Source: Rhodospirillales bacterium (GTDB lineage Bacteria > Pseudomonadota > Alphaproteobacteria > Micavibrionales > Micavibrionaceae). From it: a stretch of 20,484 bases of DNA. The notes beneath the pieces are model-generated. The model was given only the letters and a program-made list of their open reading frames with translations. It had not been told where the DNA came from and searched no databases. Shown in pieces: positions 1-7,118 of the stretch; within the stretch, counting starts at the first letter, position 1; each line of letters opens with the position of its first letter. The position numbers were made by a program, and so were the translations under genes. The stretch lies in contig JACKIT010000017.1 of NCBI GenBank assembly GCA_020638335.1, positions 1-20,484 of the forward strand, in the 5' to 3' direction.

Positions 1-2381
1 TGCAAAGATGGCGGATCTTGTTTTTCAACCGTGCGTGCGAGGCTTAAGAGTTCGTCGAGGGGATCAAGCGTATCCTTGCCTAAACGCCGCATGATGGCGC
101 GCCGGGCGCTGATTGTATCCGCCGGGCAGGGAGATTGAAGAATATGGGAGAAAAATTCAAATGGCGTCGTCTTTTTTGACAAGCTCAACAGGGTTTTTAA
201 ATAAGCGGTGATTTCATGATGATCGCTGGCTTGCAGACTTTCCCAAAGGCTTTGTTTGCCCCGGTAGGCGCTGAGGTTGAAGATTTCATCTTCATTAAGA
301 CCAATGAGCGGGGATTTAAGGACACTGGCGAGCGTCAGGTCATCCAGAGGCTGGAGCGTATATTCCGCCGCTGCCAGCAGGTCTTGCACGGCAAGCTCCT
401 GAGACAAAACCATGCGGTCTAGCCCGCTGACAGGAATATTCAGATTTTTGAGTTCGTAGGCGATCTGATTTACAAGGTTTGAGCGGGTGCGCACCAGAAT
501 CATAATATCACCGGGGCGGATGGGGCGCGCTTTTGAGGGAAGTATTTCCTGGGTGCTTAACCATGTTTTGATGGTTTTAGCGATATGGACGCTGAGTTTT
601 TTGCAGCCAGTCTGGGCTTCTTCAGCGCTGGTCAGCGTGGTCCAGAGATCTGTCTGGTCGCGCTCGTCGCACTCAAAGGGGGGCCAGAGTTCAACAAGGC
701 CGGACTGCCCGCGGCGAAAGACTGTGTGCTCAATGGGCAGGGCGCTGAGGCCTTTGCGGATATGCGGGGCAGAGAAAACCGCATCAACGGCGCTTAGAAC
801 GCTGCTGGTAGAGCGGAATGAGATATTCATGGGGACGCTGTCCCATGTTTGCAGCGCATTTTTGGTTTTACGTTCGAAATCGCTTTGCATGCGGGCGAAT
901 TCTTCGGGAGAAGCGCGCTGGAAGCTGTAGATAGATTGTTTTTCATCGCCCACCGTAAATACAGTTCGTATCATATTGTTATCGGGAGCGTTGCTGTAGA
1001 ACTCGTCACAAAGAGCTTCGATGATTTGCCATTGTTCGGGATTGGTGTCCTGAGCTTCGTCGATCAGGATATGGTCAAGACCCTGATCGAGTTTATAATG
1101 GACCCAACTTCCTGCATTTGTGCATTCAAGTCCCATGCTTTTACCGCTGAGCAGATCGAGGGTTTTGAGAATGAGATCGTCGAAATCAAGCGCGCCATGG
1201 CCGGTTTTGAGAATTTCATATTCCTCTAAAATACTTTCCCCTAAAATCAGAATATCACGGGTAAGTGCAGCGCTGGAGCTGGCGGCCATGGCGTCTTTCA
1301 GGGCGATGAGGCGCTCTCCCTCGCGGGTGAGAATATCAGGGATTTCAGGGTTGGCCTCAATGCTGTTTTTTAGCGCCAGCCGGGCTTTAATCTGCCCGTC
1401 GGATTTTTTCAGGAAGGCGCTTTGATACAGGGAAAAATCCCGCATGCGTTGCTCGATAGAGGCGGCAAGCCAGCCAAAGATGATTTCAGCGTTGGTTTGA
1501 TCCTGGCCCTTGCCGTTTTGCATGGTCAGCGCTGCGCTACGCAGCGCATTGGCGTCAAAAGATTCATCGCTGCAGGCCTCTTTGAGGAGGTTTTGAGGGG
1601 TTGCGTGAGGGGCAATACCCAAATGTACGCATAGAGCGCTGTAAAGACCCTCAAGGTCAAAATAACGGGCTTTCAGGCGCGCAAGTTGGCGGCGTTCACG
1701 GGTAATATCATTGAGCAAACTGAGGAACTGGTCTTCGTTGATAGTGGCAGCGATGTGCTCAAGGGCTTGTTCCATCTCTGAGCCGGGTTGTTTTTCGGCT
1801 TTGGCGAAGGCGCGGATGCGCGCGGTTGTCAAAAGCGCTTCACTGGCAGAATCTTCAAGGATGGTGAGGTGCGGATTGATGCCGGCTTCAATAGGAAAGC
1901 GGCCGAGAATCGACTGGCAAAAGGCATGGATGGTCATGATTTTGAGGCCGCCGGGCACGTCGATTGTGTCGGCAAAAAGCTTCCGGGCAGCTTTGATTTC
2001 GATTGTGCTGGGCGCACGGCCCAGAAGGCCGAGCAATTCGGCATACAGGGTTTTTGTGCCTTCCGGTCCGTCAAGCGGCATGATGGCCCATGCGCTGAGG
2101 GTTTTTGAGATGCGCATGGCCATTTCGCTGGCTGCGGCCTTGGTGAAGGTGAGGCACAGAATCTTATGAGCCGGGGCGCCGGGGATAATCTGACCGGGTC
2201 GTTCTTCACGTGGCAAGAGCAGGCGCAAAACACGGTCGGTCAGAACCTTTGTTTTGCCGGTTCCGGCCGAAGCGCTGACCCAGACTGAGGCGTCGGGACG
2301 TGAAGCCTTGCGTTGCAAAACGTTGGGTTCGATTTCACGAATGGTTTCGGTTTGTTTCCTGGGTGCGACCTGCGCGCTCAT
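1..2381 (-). CDS. addA: AddA, helicase-nuclease subunit of the AddAB double-strand break repair complex (3' end outside window)
   Basis: AddA is the UvrD-like helicase and nuclease subunit of AddAB, which resects double-strand breaks for RecA loading (established knowledge of the family). The minus frame is open from the ATG at 2381 to the window edge, giving about 793 codons; the family is usually about 1150 residues, so the C-terminal nuclease domain lies outside. Visible motifs are a Walker A box SASAGTGKT (K43), the helicase motif LIDEAQDT near residue 440, and the motif III-like stretch VGDEKQSIYSFQRA near residue 480. The start overlaps the addB stop in ATGA, which fixes it and implies translational coupling. 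No frameshift was seen in the part translated. Confidence 0.96.
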   Translation of the reverse strand, partial: MSAQVAPRKQTETIREIEPNVLQRKASRPDASVWVSASAGTGKTKVLTDRVLRLLLPREERPGQIIPGAPAHKILCLTFTKAAASEMAMRISKTLSAWAIMPLDGPEGTKTLYAELLGLLGRAPSTIEIKAARKLFADTIDVPGGLKIMTIHAFCQSILGRFPIEAGINPHLTILEDSASEALLTTARIRAFAKAEKQPGSEMEQALEHIAATINEDQFLSLLNDITRERRQLARLKARYFDLEGLYSALCVHLGIAPHATPQNLLKEACSDESFDANALRSAALTMQNGKGQDQTNAEIIFGWLAASIEQRMRDFSLYQSAFLKKSDGQIKARLALKNSIEANPEIPDILTREGERLIALKDAMAASSSAALTRDILILGESILEEYEILKTGHGALDFDDLILKTLDLLSGKSMGLECTNAGSWVHYKLDQGLDHILIDEAQDTNPEQWQIIEALCDEFYSNAPDNNMIRTVFTVGDEKQSIYSFQRASPEEFARMQSDFERKTKNALQTWDSVPMNISFRSTSSVLSAVDAVFSAPHIRKGLSALPIEHTVFRRGQSGLVELWPPFECDERDQTDLWTTLTSAEEAQTGCKKLSVHIAKTIKTWLSTQEILPSKARPIRPGDIMILVRTRSNLVNQIAYELKNLNIPVSGLDRMVLSQELAVQDLLAAAEYTLQPLDDLTLASVLKSPLIGLNEDEIFNLSAYRGKQSLWESLQASDHHEITAYLKTLLSLSKKTTPFEFFSHILQSPCPADTISARRAIMRRLGKDTLDPLDELLSLARTVEKQDPPSL

Positions 2382-5380
2382 GCGGCCTCCGTTTCTTCAG
2401 AGTCAGCGCTGATTGCCCATTCCTTAACGCGTTCGAAATGTTCATAGTCGTTAAAGCGCGGAGCCTGGTCCGGGCGGGGCTGGCATAGATAGGCCGTATC
2501 AGAATTATCGTAACTGGTAATAAGCGCAGTAAGGTTCTCGGCGGTTCGTTTTACGAGTTCATCTAAAGCGTTGTCGTAAATTGTAAGTTTCGCGCCGTCG
2601 CCCGCACCGTTAAGGACCCAGTATTGCAGTGAGCCGGCTTTATACGATTTTAAGTTTTTAAATCCGCCATTTTCCAGAATGATGGCTTCGAGCGGAAGTT
2701 GCGGTAGCGCTGCATTTTCTATGGCTTTGGCGCTGTATGTGCCGCCGGATTTATAGTCTATCAATGCCGCCATGCCATCAGGAAGCAGATCTATACGATC
2801 GGCAATGGCAGTGAGTTTGAAATCTCCACCCGGCGCTTTGATGTCGATTTCGCCGCGAGCTTCGACGGCCAGATTGCGGGTAGCTTCGCGCAAGCCGCGT
2901 TCGTAGAAATCCAGCCACTGGGCCGTCTTTGCAAAGCGCGGCCACCAAAAGCTCCATAGATGCGGATCATCGCCGCGCCGGTCTATTTCTTCGCGAGCAA
3001 TTTGCAGGGCGAGAGCGGCGCTGCTATCGGGCAGAGCATCGCGCGTTTCAAGAACGTAGCGTTCGAGGATTTTATGAAGGAGTTGACCGCGCTGGGCCAC
3101 ATCGACAGGTTTTTCAAGCGGATCGAGGATTTTGAGGCCAAGGATGTAGCGAGCATAAATTGCATAAGGATCGCGCAGCCATGTTTCAATTTTTGTAACG
3201 GAAAGCTGGCGCGGGCGCATCTCGAGCGGCGGACAGGGGGAAGGCATATCAATCGGTTTAACTTCACTGGTATGGTCGAGCAATCTTGCCCAGTGCAGAA
3301 TATTGCCGCCCTGCGGAGTTTCGAGATTTGCTGCGTGTAAGACAGCGTCCAATCGTTGCAACCAGCGCGAAGGGACGGTGGGCGCGCCGTCTTGTTTTTC
3401 GGCGCGGGTGAGGATAACGCAAGGAGCGCACAAGCCTTGTACGAAGTCATGGGCGGCCAGGCCGATACCGCGTTCGGGAGACGGCAGGCCGAATTCTTTG
3501 CGCATAGGCCGCGACATCCATGGATCGGTAGCCGGTTCAGGCGGCCAAACCCCTTCGTTAAGACCGCCGAGAATGACCAGATCGGCGTCGATCAGGCGGG
3601 CTTCCAATGTGCCAAGAATTTGCAGGCGCGGATGAGTGCCAAAAGCCGGGCGGATTTGGGTTTGCTCCATAAAATGCGCAAGCACGGCGGCGTAATCGCG
3701 CAAATTTAGTGTGTCCAGCGCGTGAGCATGGTCAAATAATTCGCTGAAAAAACGGCTGGCGTGGCGGCCAATTTCGCCGTGCCAGAGATTTTGTGCACCT
3801 TCCCGGTCTTCGCCTTTGCATAGAGATTCACATATATGCAGGTGAGTTTGCAAAATTTGTCCGAATGTTTTCGGCTCATCTTGCAGCGCGAGAAGCGGCG
3901 CAAATATGCCTTCGAGTTCGGACAGGAGGCCCAGCGCTTCGGTTTTAAGGTTTTCGTCCAGGCGCTCTTGTTTTTCGATATGGTTTTTCAGGCCTGCAAA
4001 ACCCGCAGACGGTTTATTGCCGCGCAAGGCAAAATCCAGAGCCGTTGTCTGGCGAGCCTGCGCCTGTGCGTTTTTACCCATCCGGCAGAACTCTTGTTTA
4101 AGCAGACTGAGCAAAGCGATGGGCGCAAAATCTTCATTTATAGCCTCCAAAACGGCGAGTATGAATGTGCCGATAGGTAAATGGCGGAGATTTTGCCCGG
4201 CTGAATCATCGATTATAATATTCCAACGTCGGCAAGAAGCGGCGACGCGGGCAGCAAGTTCGCGATCGGGCGTGACGAGGCAGGCGGTTTTGTCCGGCGT
4301 TTCCAGCGTTTGACGCATCAGCAGGGCGATGACATCGGCTTCTTCGCGTGGATGTTGGCAGGAGATAAGAGAAAGATCGTCCAGCGCGTTTTCCAGCGCG
4401 GCGCAGGTTTGCGCGCATGCGGCAATATCAGCCCAACGCTGCGCGGTTTCGGCGGGGCGCATGAGCTGCCGGGCAAGGATTTGGCGGTTGTTATTGTGCG
4501 GGCTGTTTTGAAGCTTTTTAAATGGTTTTACAGTTTCGCGCTCCACTTTCATACGCTGGAGAAGCTGTTTAAAGCCAAATTGTGGGTGGGTTTCGCTCAG
4601 AGCGTTCCAGCTATCTCCATCGAGATCCGGGTCAAAGCCTGGCAGAATGACCTCACCTTTGGGCATCTCGGCAATAACCGAAAGCAGACGCGCTGTTGCG
4701 GGGATGGAACCGGTTGAGCCCGCGCCGATGACGGGGGTCACCGGCGGGTGAGCTTGCCAGTGTTTGGCCAGCGCGAGAATGAGGCGATTACGCCGGTCGG
4801 CTTGATCGATGACGCCTTTTTCAGCGAGAATTTTTGGCCAGTGCTCGCTCAGAATTTCGAGAAATTTCAAAGTGATTTGCCAATGCTCGGCAAAGTCTTC
4901 TGGCACGAGGCTGGCCAGATCAGCCATATCGAGATTTTCGGTATAGATATGATCCATAAAAATCCCAAGCGCCTTCGCCAGCTTCAAGGTTTGTTCATGC
5001 GAAGCACTATAAAGGCTATCATCGGTGTGGATCTGGCGAATGAGCCGGGCCAGCAGGATTTGGCGTTGCAGGCCGGGCAGCGCAGCAGGCAGAGACCAGG
5101 CGTGATCTTGGCCGGTTTGGCCGGTGATGGACAGGGACAGATCTTCTTCATCGAGGTCGCCGATGGGCTGTATACGCGGCAGGATCAGAGGTTTGGTTTC
5201 TTTTAGGGTCAGAAAGCTGTCTTGCAGGACGCGGCAGGCACGGCGAGTAGGCAGCAGAATAAGCGTTTCACTTAAAGTTTCTTCGCGGCCTTTATGGTCT
5301 TCGAGCAAGCTTTCAGCTAGAAGCCGTGAAAAGGGCTGTCCAGCCGGGATCGTGGTGATGTTTTTAACCGCATCGTTCAT
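2378..5380 (-). CDS. addB: AddB, partner subunit of the AddAB repair helicase-nuclease
   Basis: AddB is the second subunit of AddAB and carries an inactivated helicase core plus a C-terminal nuclease. The protein has 1000 residues, the usual length for the alphaproteobacterial form. The N-terminus contains LILLPTRRACR but no GxGKT Walker A box, as expected for this branch. The C-terminal PD-(D/E)xK nuclease is visible as IADRIDLLPDG (D861, D864) followed by IDYKSGG (D875, K877). Its ATG overlaps the stop of the upstream nucleotidyltransferase gene, and its stop overlaps the addA start, both as ATGA. The identification is firm because of the motifs, the length and the adjacent addA. Confidence 0.95.
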   Translation of the reverse strand: MNDAVKNITTIPAGQPFSRLLAESLLEDHKGREETLSETLILLPTRRACRVLQDSFLTLKETKPLILPRIQPIGDLDEEDLSLSITGQTGQDHAWSLPAALPGLQRQILLARLIRQIHTDDSLYSASHEQTLKLAKALGIFMDHIYTENLDMADLASLVPEDFAEHWQITLKFLEILSEHWPKILAEKGVIDQADRRNRLILALAKHWQAHPPVTPVIGAGSTGSIPATARLLSVIAEMPKGEVILPGFDPDLDGDSWNALSETHPQFGFKQLLQRMKVERETVKPFKKLQNSPHNNNRQILARQLMRPAETAQRWADIAACAQTCAALENALDDLSLISCQHPREEADVIALLMRQTLETPDKTACLVTPDRELAARVAASCRRWNIIIDDSAGQNLRHLPIGTFILAVLEAINEDFAPIALLSLLKQEFCRMGKNAQAQARQTTALDFALRGNKPSAGFAGLKNHIEKQERLDENLKTEALGLLSELEGIFAPLLALQDEPKTFGQILQTHLHICESLCKGEDREGAQNLWHGEIGRHASRFFSELFDHAHALDTLNLRDYAAVLAHFMEQTQIRPAFGTHPRLQILGTLEARLIDADLVILGGLNEGVWPPEPATDPWMSRPMRKEFGLPSPERGIGLAAHDFVQGLCAPCVILTRAEKQDGAPTVPSRWLQRLDAVLHAANLETPQGGNILHWARLLDHTSEVKPIDMPSPCPPLEMRPRQLSVTKIETWLRDPYAIYARYILGLKILDPLEKPVDVAQRGQLLHKILERYVLETRDALPDSSAALALQIAREEIDRRGDDPHLWSFWWPRFAKTAQWLDFYERGLREATRNLAVEARGEIDIKAPGGDFKLTAIADRIDLLPDGMAALIDYKSGGTYSAKAIENAALPQLPLEAIILENGGFKNLKSYKAGSLQYWVLNGAGDGAKLTIYDNALDELVKRTAENLTALITSYDNSDTAYLCQPRPDQAPRFNDYEHFERVKEWAISADSEETEAA

Positions 5381-6105
5381 GACTGGCTGGATCTGCTTTT
5401 CAGGGCGGCATTGACGGCCTCAAGATCCGCAGGCGTGGAGATATGATGCCACTCGCCGTGATGAACAAGGCCGTAAAGGCGCCCTTTTTCCTGTGCAGCG
5501 TCGAGTAAATCCAGATAGGAAAATGGACCATCTGGGGCATTTTCGAAGATTTCCGGGGCATTGATGCGGATGCTGGTCCACATGTAACGCCCGGTTTTAT
5601 TGGCAGAGCGTTGCGCCCAGCCCTGATCATCCAGATCATAATCGCCCAGTCCTTGGGTTAAGGTCATGGTCGTGACAGGTTGGAGCAGGATCAGGATATC
5701 CATACGCTCCGAGTCCCAGTGGTCGGCCATGGTCTGCAGGATGTTTTGGCCTTGTGCATCCTCCCAGACGGAATCGCCGCTAAGGACAAGAAACGGGGCG
5801 TCGAAATGGTCGATAGCCGCTTTAATACCGCCGCCGGTGTCGAGCAGATCCGGTTCGTGAGAGAGAATGACTTCGGGCCGGCGCCTTGTTTGCAGGTGGC
5901 GCTTGAGAATTTCGGCCTTGTAATGGGTATTGATGACGCAGGACCCGATGCCGATAGCGCCAAGTTTATCGAGAGCCTGGTCGATCATTGCAGCGCCGCC
6001 GACCTCGATCATCGGCTTTGGAATATCGTTGGTGTAAGGACGCAGACGAGTGCCAAGCCCAGCGGCCAGGATGAACGCCCTATCGGATATAGAATCAGGG
6101 ATCAT
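5377..6105 (-). CDS. MurU-like nucleotidyltransferase (sugar-1-phosphate uridylyltransferase family)
   Basis: The 242-residue protein is a cytoplasmic nucleotidyltransferase of the GlmU/RmlA fold. The N-terminal signature LAAGLGTRLRPYT followed by IPKP (residues 13-31) binds the nucleotide and phosphate, and LSGDSVW (D111) matches the metal-binding aspartate. The closest described group is MurU, which makes UDP-MurNAc from MurNAc-1-phosphate in cell-wall recycling. That substrate is inferred from family and from its conserved place beside tsaE and addB. The MurU partner kinase AmgK, often encoded between tsaE and this gene, is not present here, so the in vivo substrate is less certain. It overlaps tsaE upstream and addB downstream by 4 bases. 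Confidence 0.85.
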   Translation of the reverse strand: MIPDSISDRAFILAAGLGTRLRPYTNDIPKPMIEVGGAAMIDQALDKLGAIGIGSCVINTHYKAEILKRHLQTRRRPEVILSHEPDLLDTGGGIKAAIDHFDAPFLVLSGDSVWEDAQGQNILQTMADHWDSERMDILILLQPVTTMTLTQGLGDYDLDDQGWAQRSANKTGRYMWTSIRINAPEIFENAPDGPFSYLDLLDAAQEKGRLYGLVHHGEWHHISTPADLEAVNAALKSRSSQS

Positions 6106-6530
6106 GCGTTTGTCTCAATCAGAATCTCTCGTTTATTCGGATCATTGTCGGCATTCGAAAGAGTAATGTCCAGAGAAAGGCGCGGTTTGTAGGAACCTAA
6201 ACGATCGGGCCATTCTACAATTGTGATGCCATCAGCCAGAGCGTCATCCCAGCCAAGCTCAAAAATTTCCTCCGGGTGTTCAATGCGGTAGAGATCGTAA
6301 TGATAGATCGGGCAGATCAGGCCGTCATAAGTTTGGACGAGTGTGAAGGTGGGGCTGGGCACATCGATATCTGGCCGACCTGTGAGCGCGCGGATGAGCG
6401 CGCGTGCGAAAACGGTTTTGCCCATGCCGAGCGTTCCATGCAGCAAAAGTACATTGCCGGGCTGTAAATCTTCGGCCAGAGCGGCGGCGATACGGCTTGT
6501 ATCTTTTTCATTGTCGCTGAGGTGTTTCAT
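6102..6530 (-). CDS. tsaE: TsaE, ATPase for tRNA t6A37 modification
   Basis: TsaE is the ATPase that works with TsaB and TsaD to make N6-threonylcarbamoyladenosine at position 37 of ANN-decoding tRNAs. The 142-residue length fits. The Walker A box is HGTLGMGKT (G32-T39). Further family signatures are VPSPTFTLVQTY, the YHYDLYRIE stretch, and the late motif ITIVEWPDRLG. The ATG at 6530 is preceded by no Shine-Dalgarno sequence; a possible -10 box lies 6 bases upstream, so a leaderless start is possible. It is the first gene of the coupled tsaE, nucleotidyltransferase, addB, addA series and diverges from the small secreted-protein gene at 6634. Confidence 0.95.
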   Translation of the reverse strand: MKHLSDNEKDTSRIAAALAEDLQPGNVLLLHGTLGMGKTVFARALIRALTGRPDIDVPSPTFTLVQTYDGLICPIYHYDLYRIEHPEEIFELGWDDALADGITIVEWPDRLGSYKPRLSLDITLSNADNDPNKREILIETNA

Positions 6531-6536
6531 AAGTTT

Positions 6537-6565
6537 TGTATATGTTTAAATAACTGAAAATGCAA
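6537..6565 (-). promoter_or_regulatory. Possible promoter for the tsaE-addA operon
   Basis: On the minus strand TTGCAT (6565-6560) and TATACA (6542-6537) are separated by 17 bases. The -10 box matches the sigma70 consensus at 4 of 6 positions, while the -35 is weak (3 of 6). The -10 ends 6 bases before the tsaE ATG, so transcription would begin at or close to the start codon. This is inference from sequence only. Confidence 0.35.
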
Positions 6566-6597
6566 TATTTTTTGCGTGCGCCGCATAAGGATTCATA

Positions 6598-6627
6598 TTA
6601 GGTTTTGAGCTATTTGCGTGGTATAAT
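6598..6627 (+). promoter_or_regulatory. Possible promoter with perfect -10 box for the small secreted-protein gene
   Basis: A perfect TATAAT lies at 6622-6627, only 6 bases before the ATG at 6634. The -35 region is poor (TTAGGT at 6598-6603, spacer 18). No Shine-Dalgarno sequence fits between the box and the ATG, so the mRNA would be leaderless or nearly so if this box is used. Confidence 0.4.
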
Positions 6628-6633
6628 GATTTC

Positions 6634-7101
6634 ATGAGACGAGCTTTATTCATTTTTGTTTTTCTTGCATTAATGCCGCAGATTGCTGCAGCACAGAATG
6701 AGAATCTCGATATTGTTCAAGAACCGATTTGCTTTGCGGTGCGCAATGCTGCAGATTATAAAGTCTATGGCACCATCGCTACCGAACAATTTATGCGCCC
6801 CGATGGAATTGTCGCGCGCCATCGTTCGAATTTTCGTCTTGATGCAGCCGACGGGATTGATGAAAAGACAGGTGAGGCATCGGATCGCACAGAGTTTTGT
6901 TCTTATGGTCCGTTTTTCCCCAACCGAATGTTGATTGTAACGCTACGAACGCTCTTTCCGGTATTTGAGTGCAAAACCCGCGTGGATACGGGTAAGGAGA
7001 TTGTCATTAGAGGTGCACGCCGCGCCGATGATAGCGGCGTGATCACCTGGGCGGAGTGTTTTCAGGCAGATGGCACGCCGACAGGCAAGCCACCGGAATA
7101 G
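6634..7101 (+). CDS. Small secreted protein of unknown function with four cysteines
   Basis: The 155-residue protein begins with a clear signal peptide: MRRALFIFVFLALMPQIAAA, with cleavage likely after AAA or AQ near residue 20. The mature part has four cysteines, in PICFAVRN, EFCSYGPFFP, FECKT and WAECF. These could form two disulfides in the periplasm. It resembles uncharacterised conserved alphaproteobacterial secreted proteins from memory, but I cannot assign a function. No alternative in-frame ATG exists upstream. It stands alone on the plus strand, diverging from tsaE and converging with the DivL-like gene, leaving 17 bases between the two ends and no obvious terminator. Confidence 0.8.
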   Translation: MRRALFIFVFLALMPQIAAAQNENLDIVQEPICFAVRNAADYKVYGTIATEQFMRPDGIVARHRSNFRLDAADGIDEKTGEASDRTEFCSYGPFFPNRMLIVTLRTLFPVFECKTRVDTGKEIVIRGARRADDSGVITWAECFQADGTPTGKPPE

Positions 7102-7118
7102 ACCATACACACTGTTTT

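Noticed and set aside
2378..2381. 4-base ATGA overlaps at 2378, 5377 and 6102 as possible frameshift or fusion sites
   Set aside because: They are ordinary stop-start overlaps with full-length proteins on both sides, so they indicate translational coupling and not recoding.
7102..7118. Terminator between the convergent genes
   Set aside because: Only 17 bases remain between the two stop codons and no stem-loop with a T tract is visible there.
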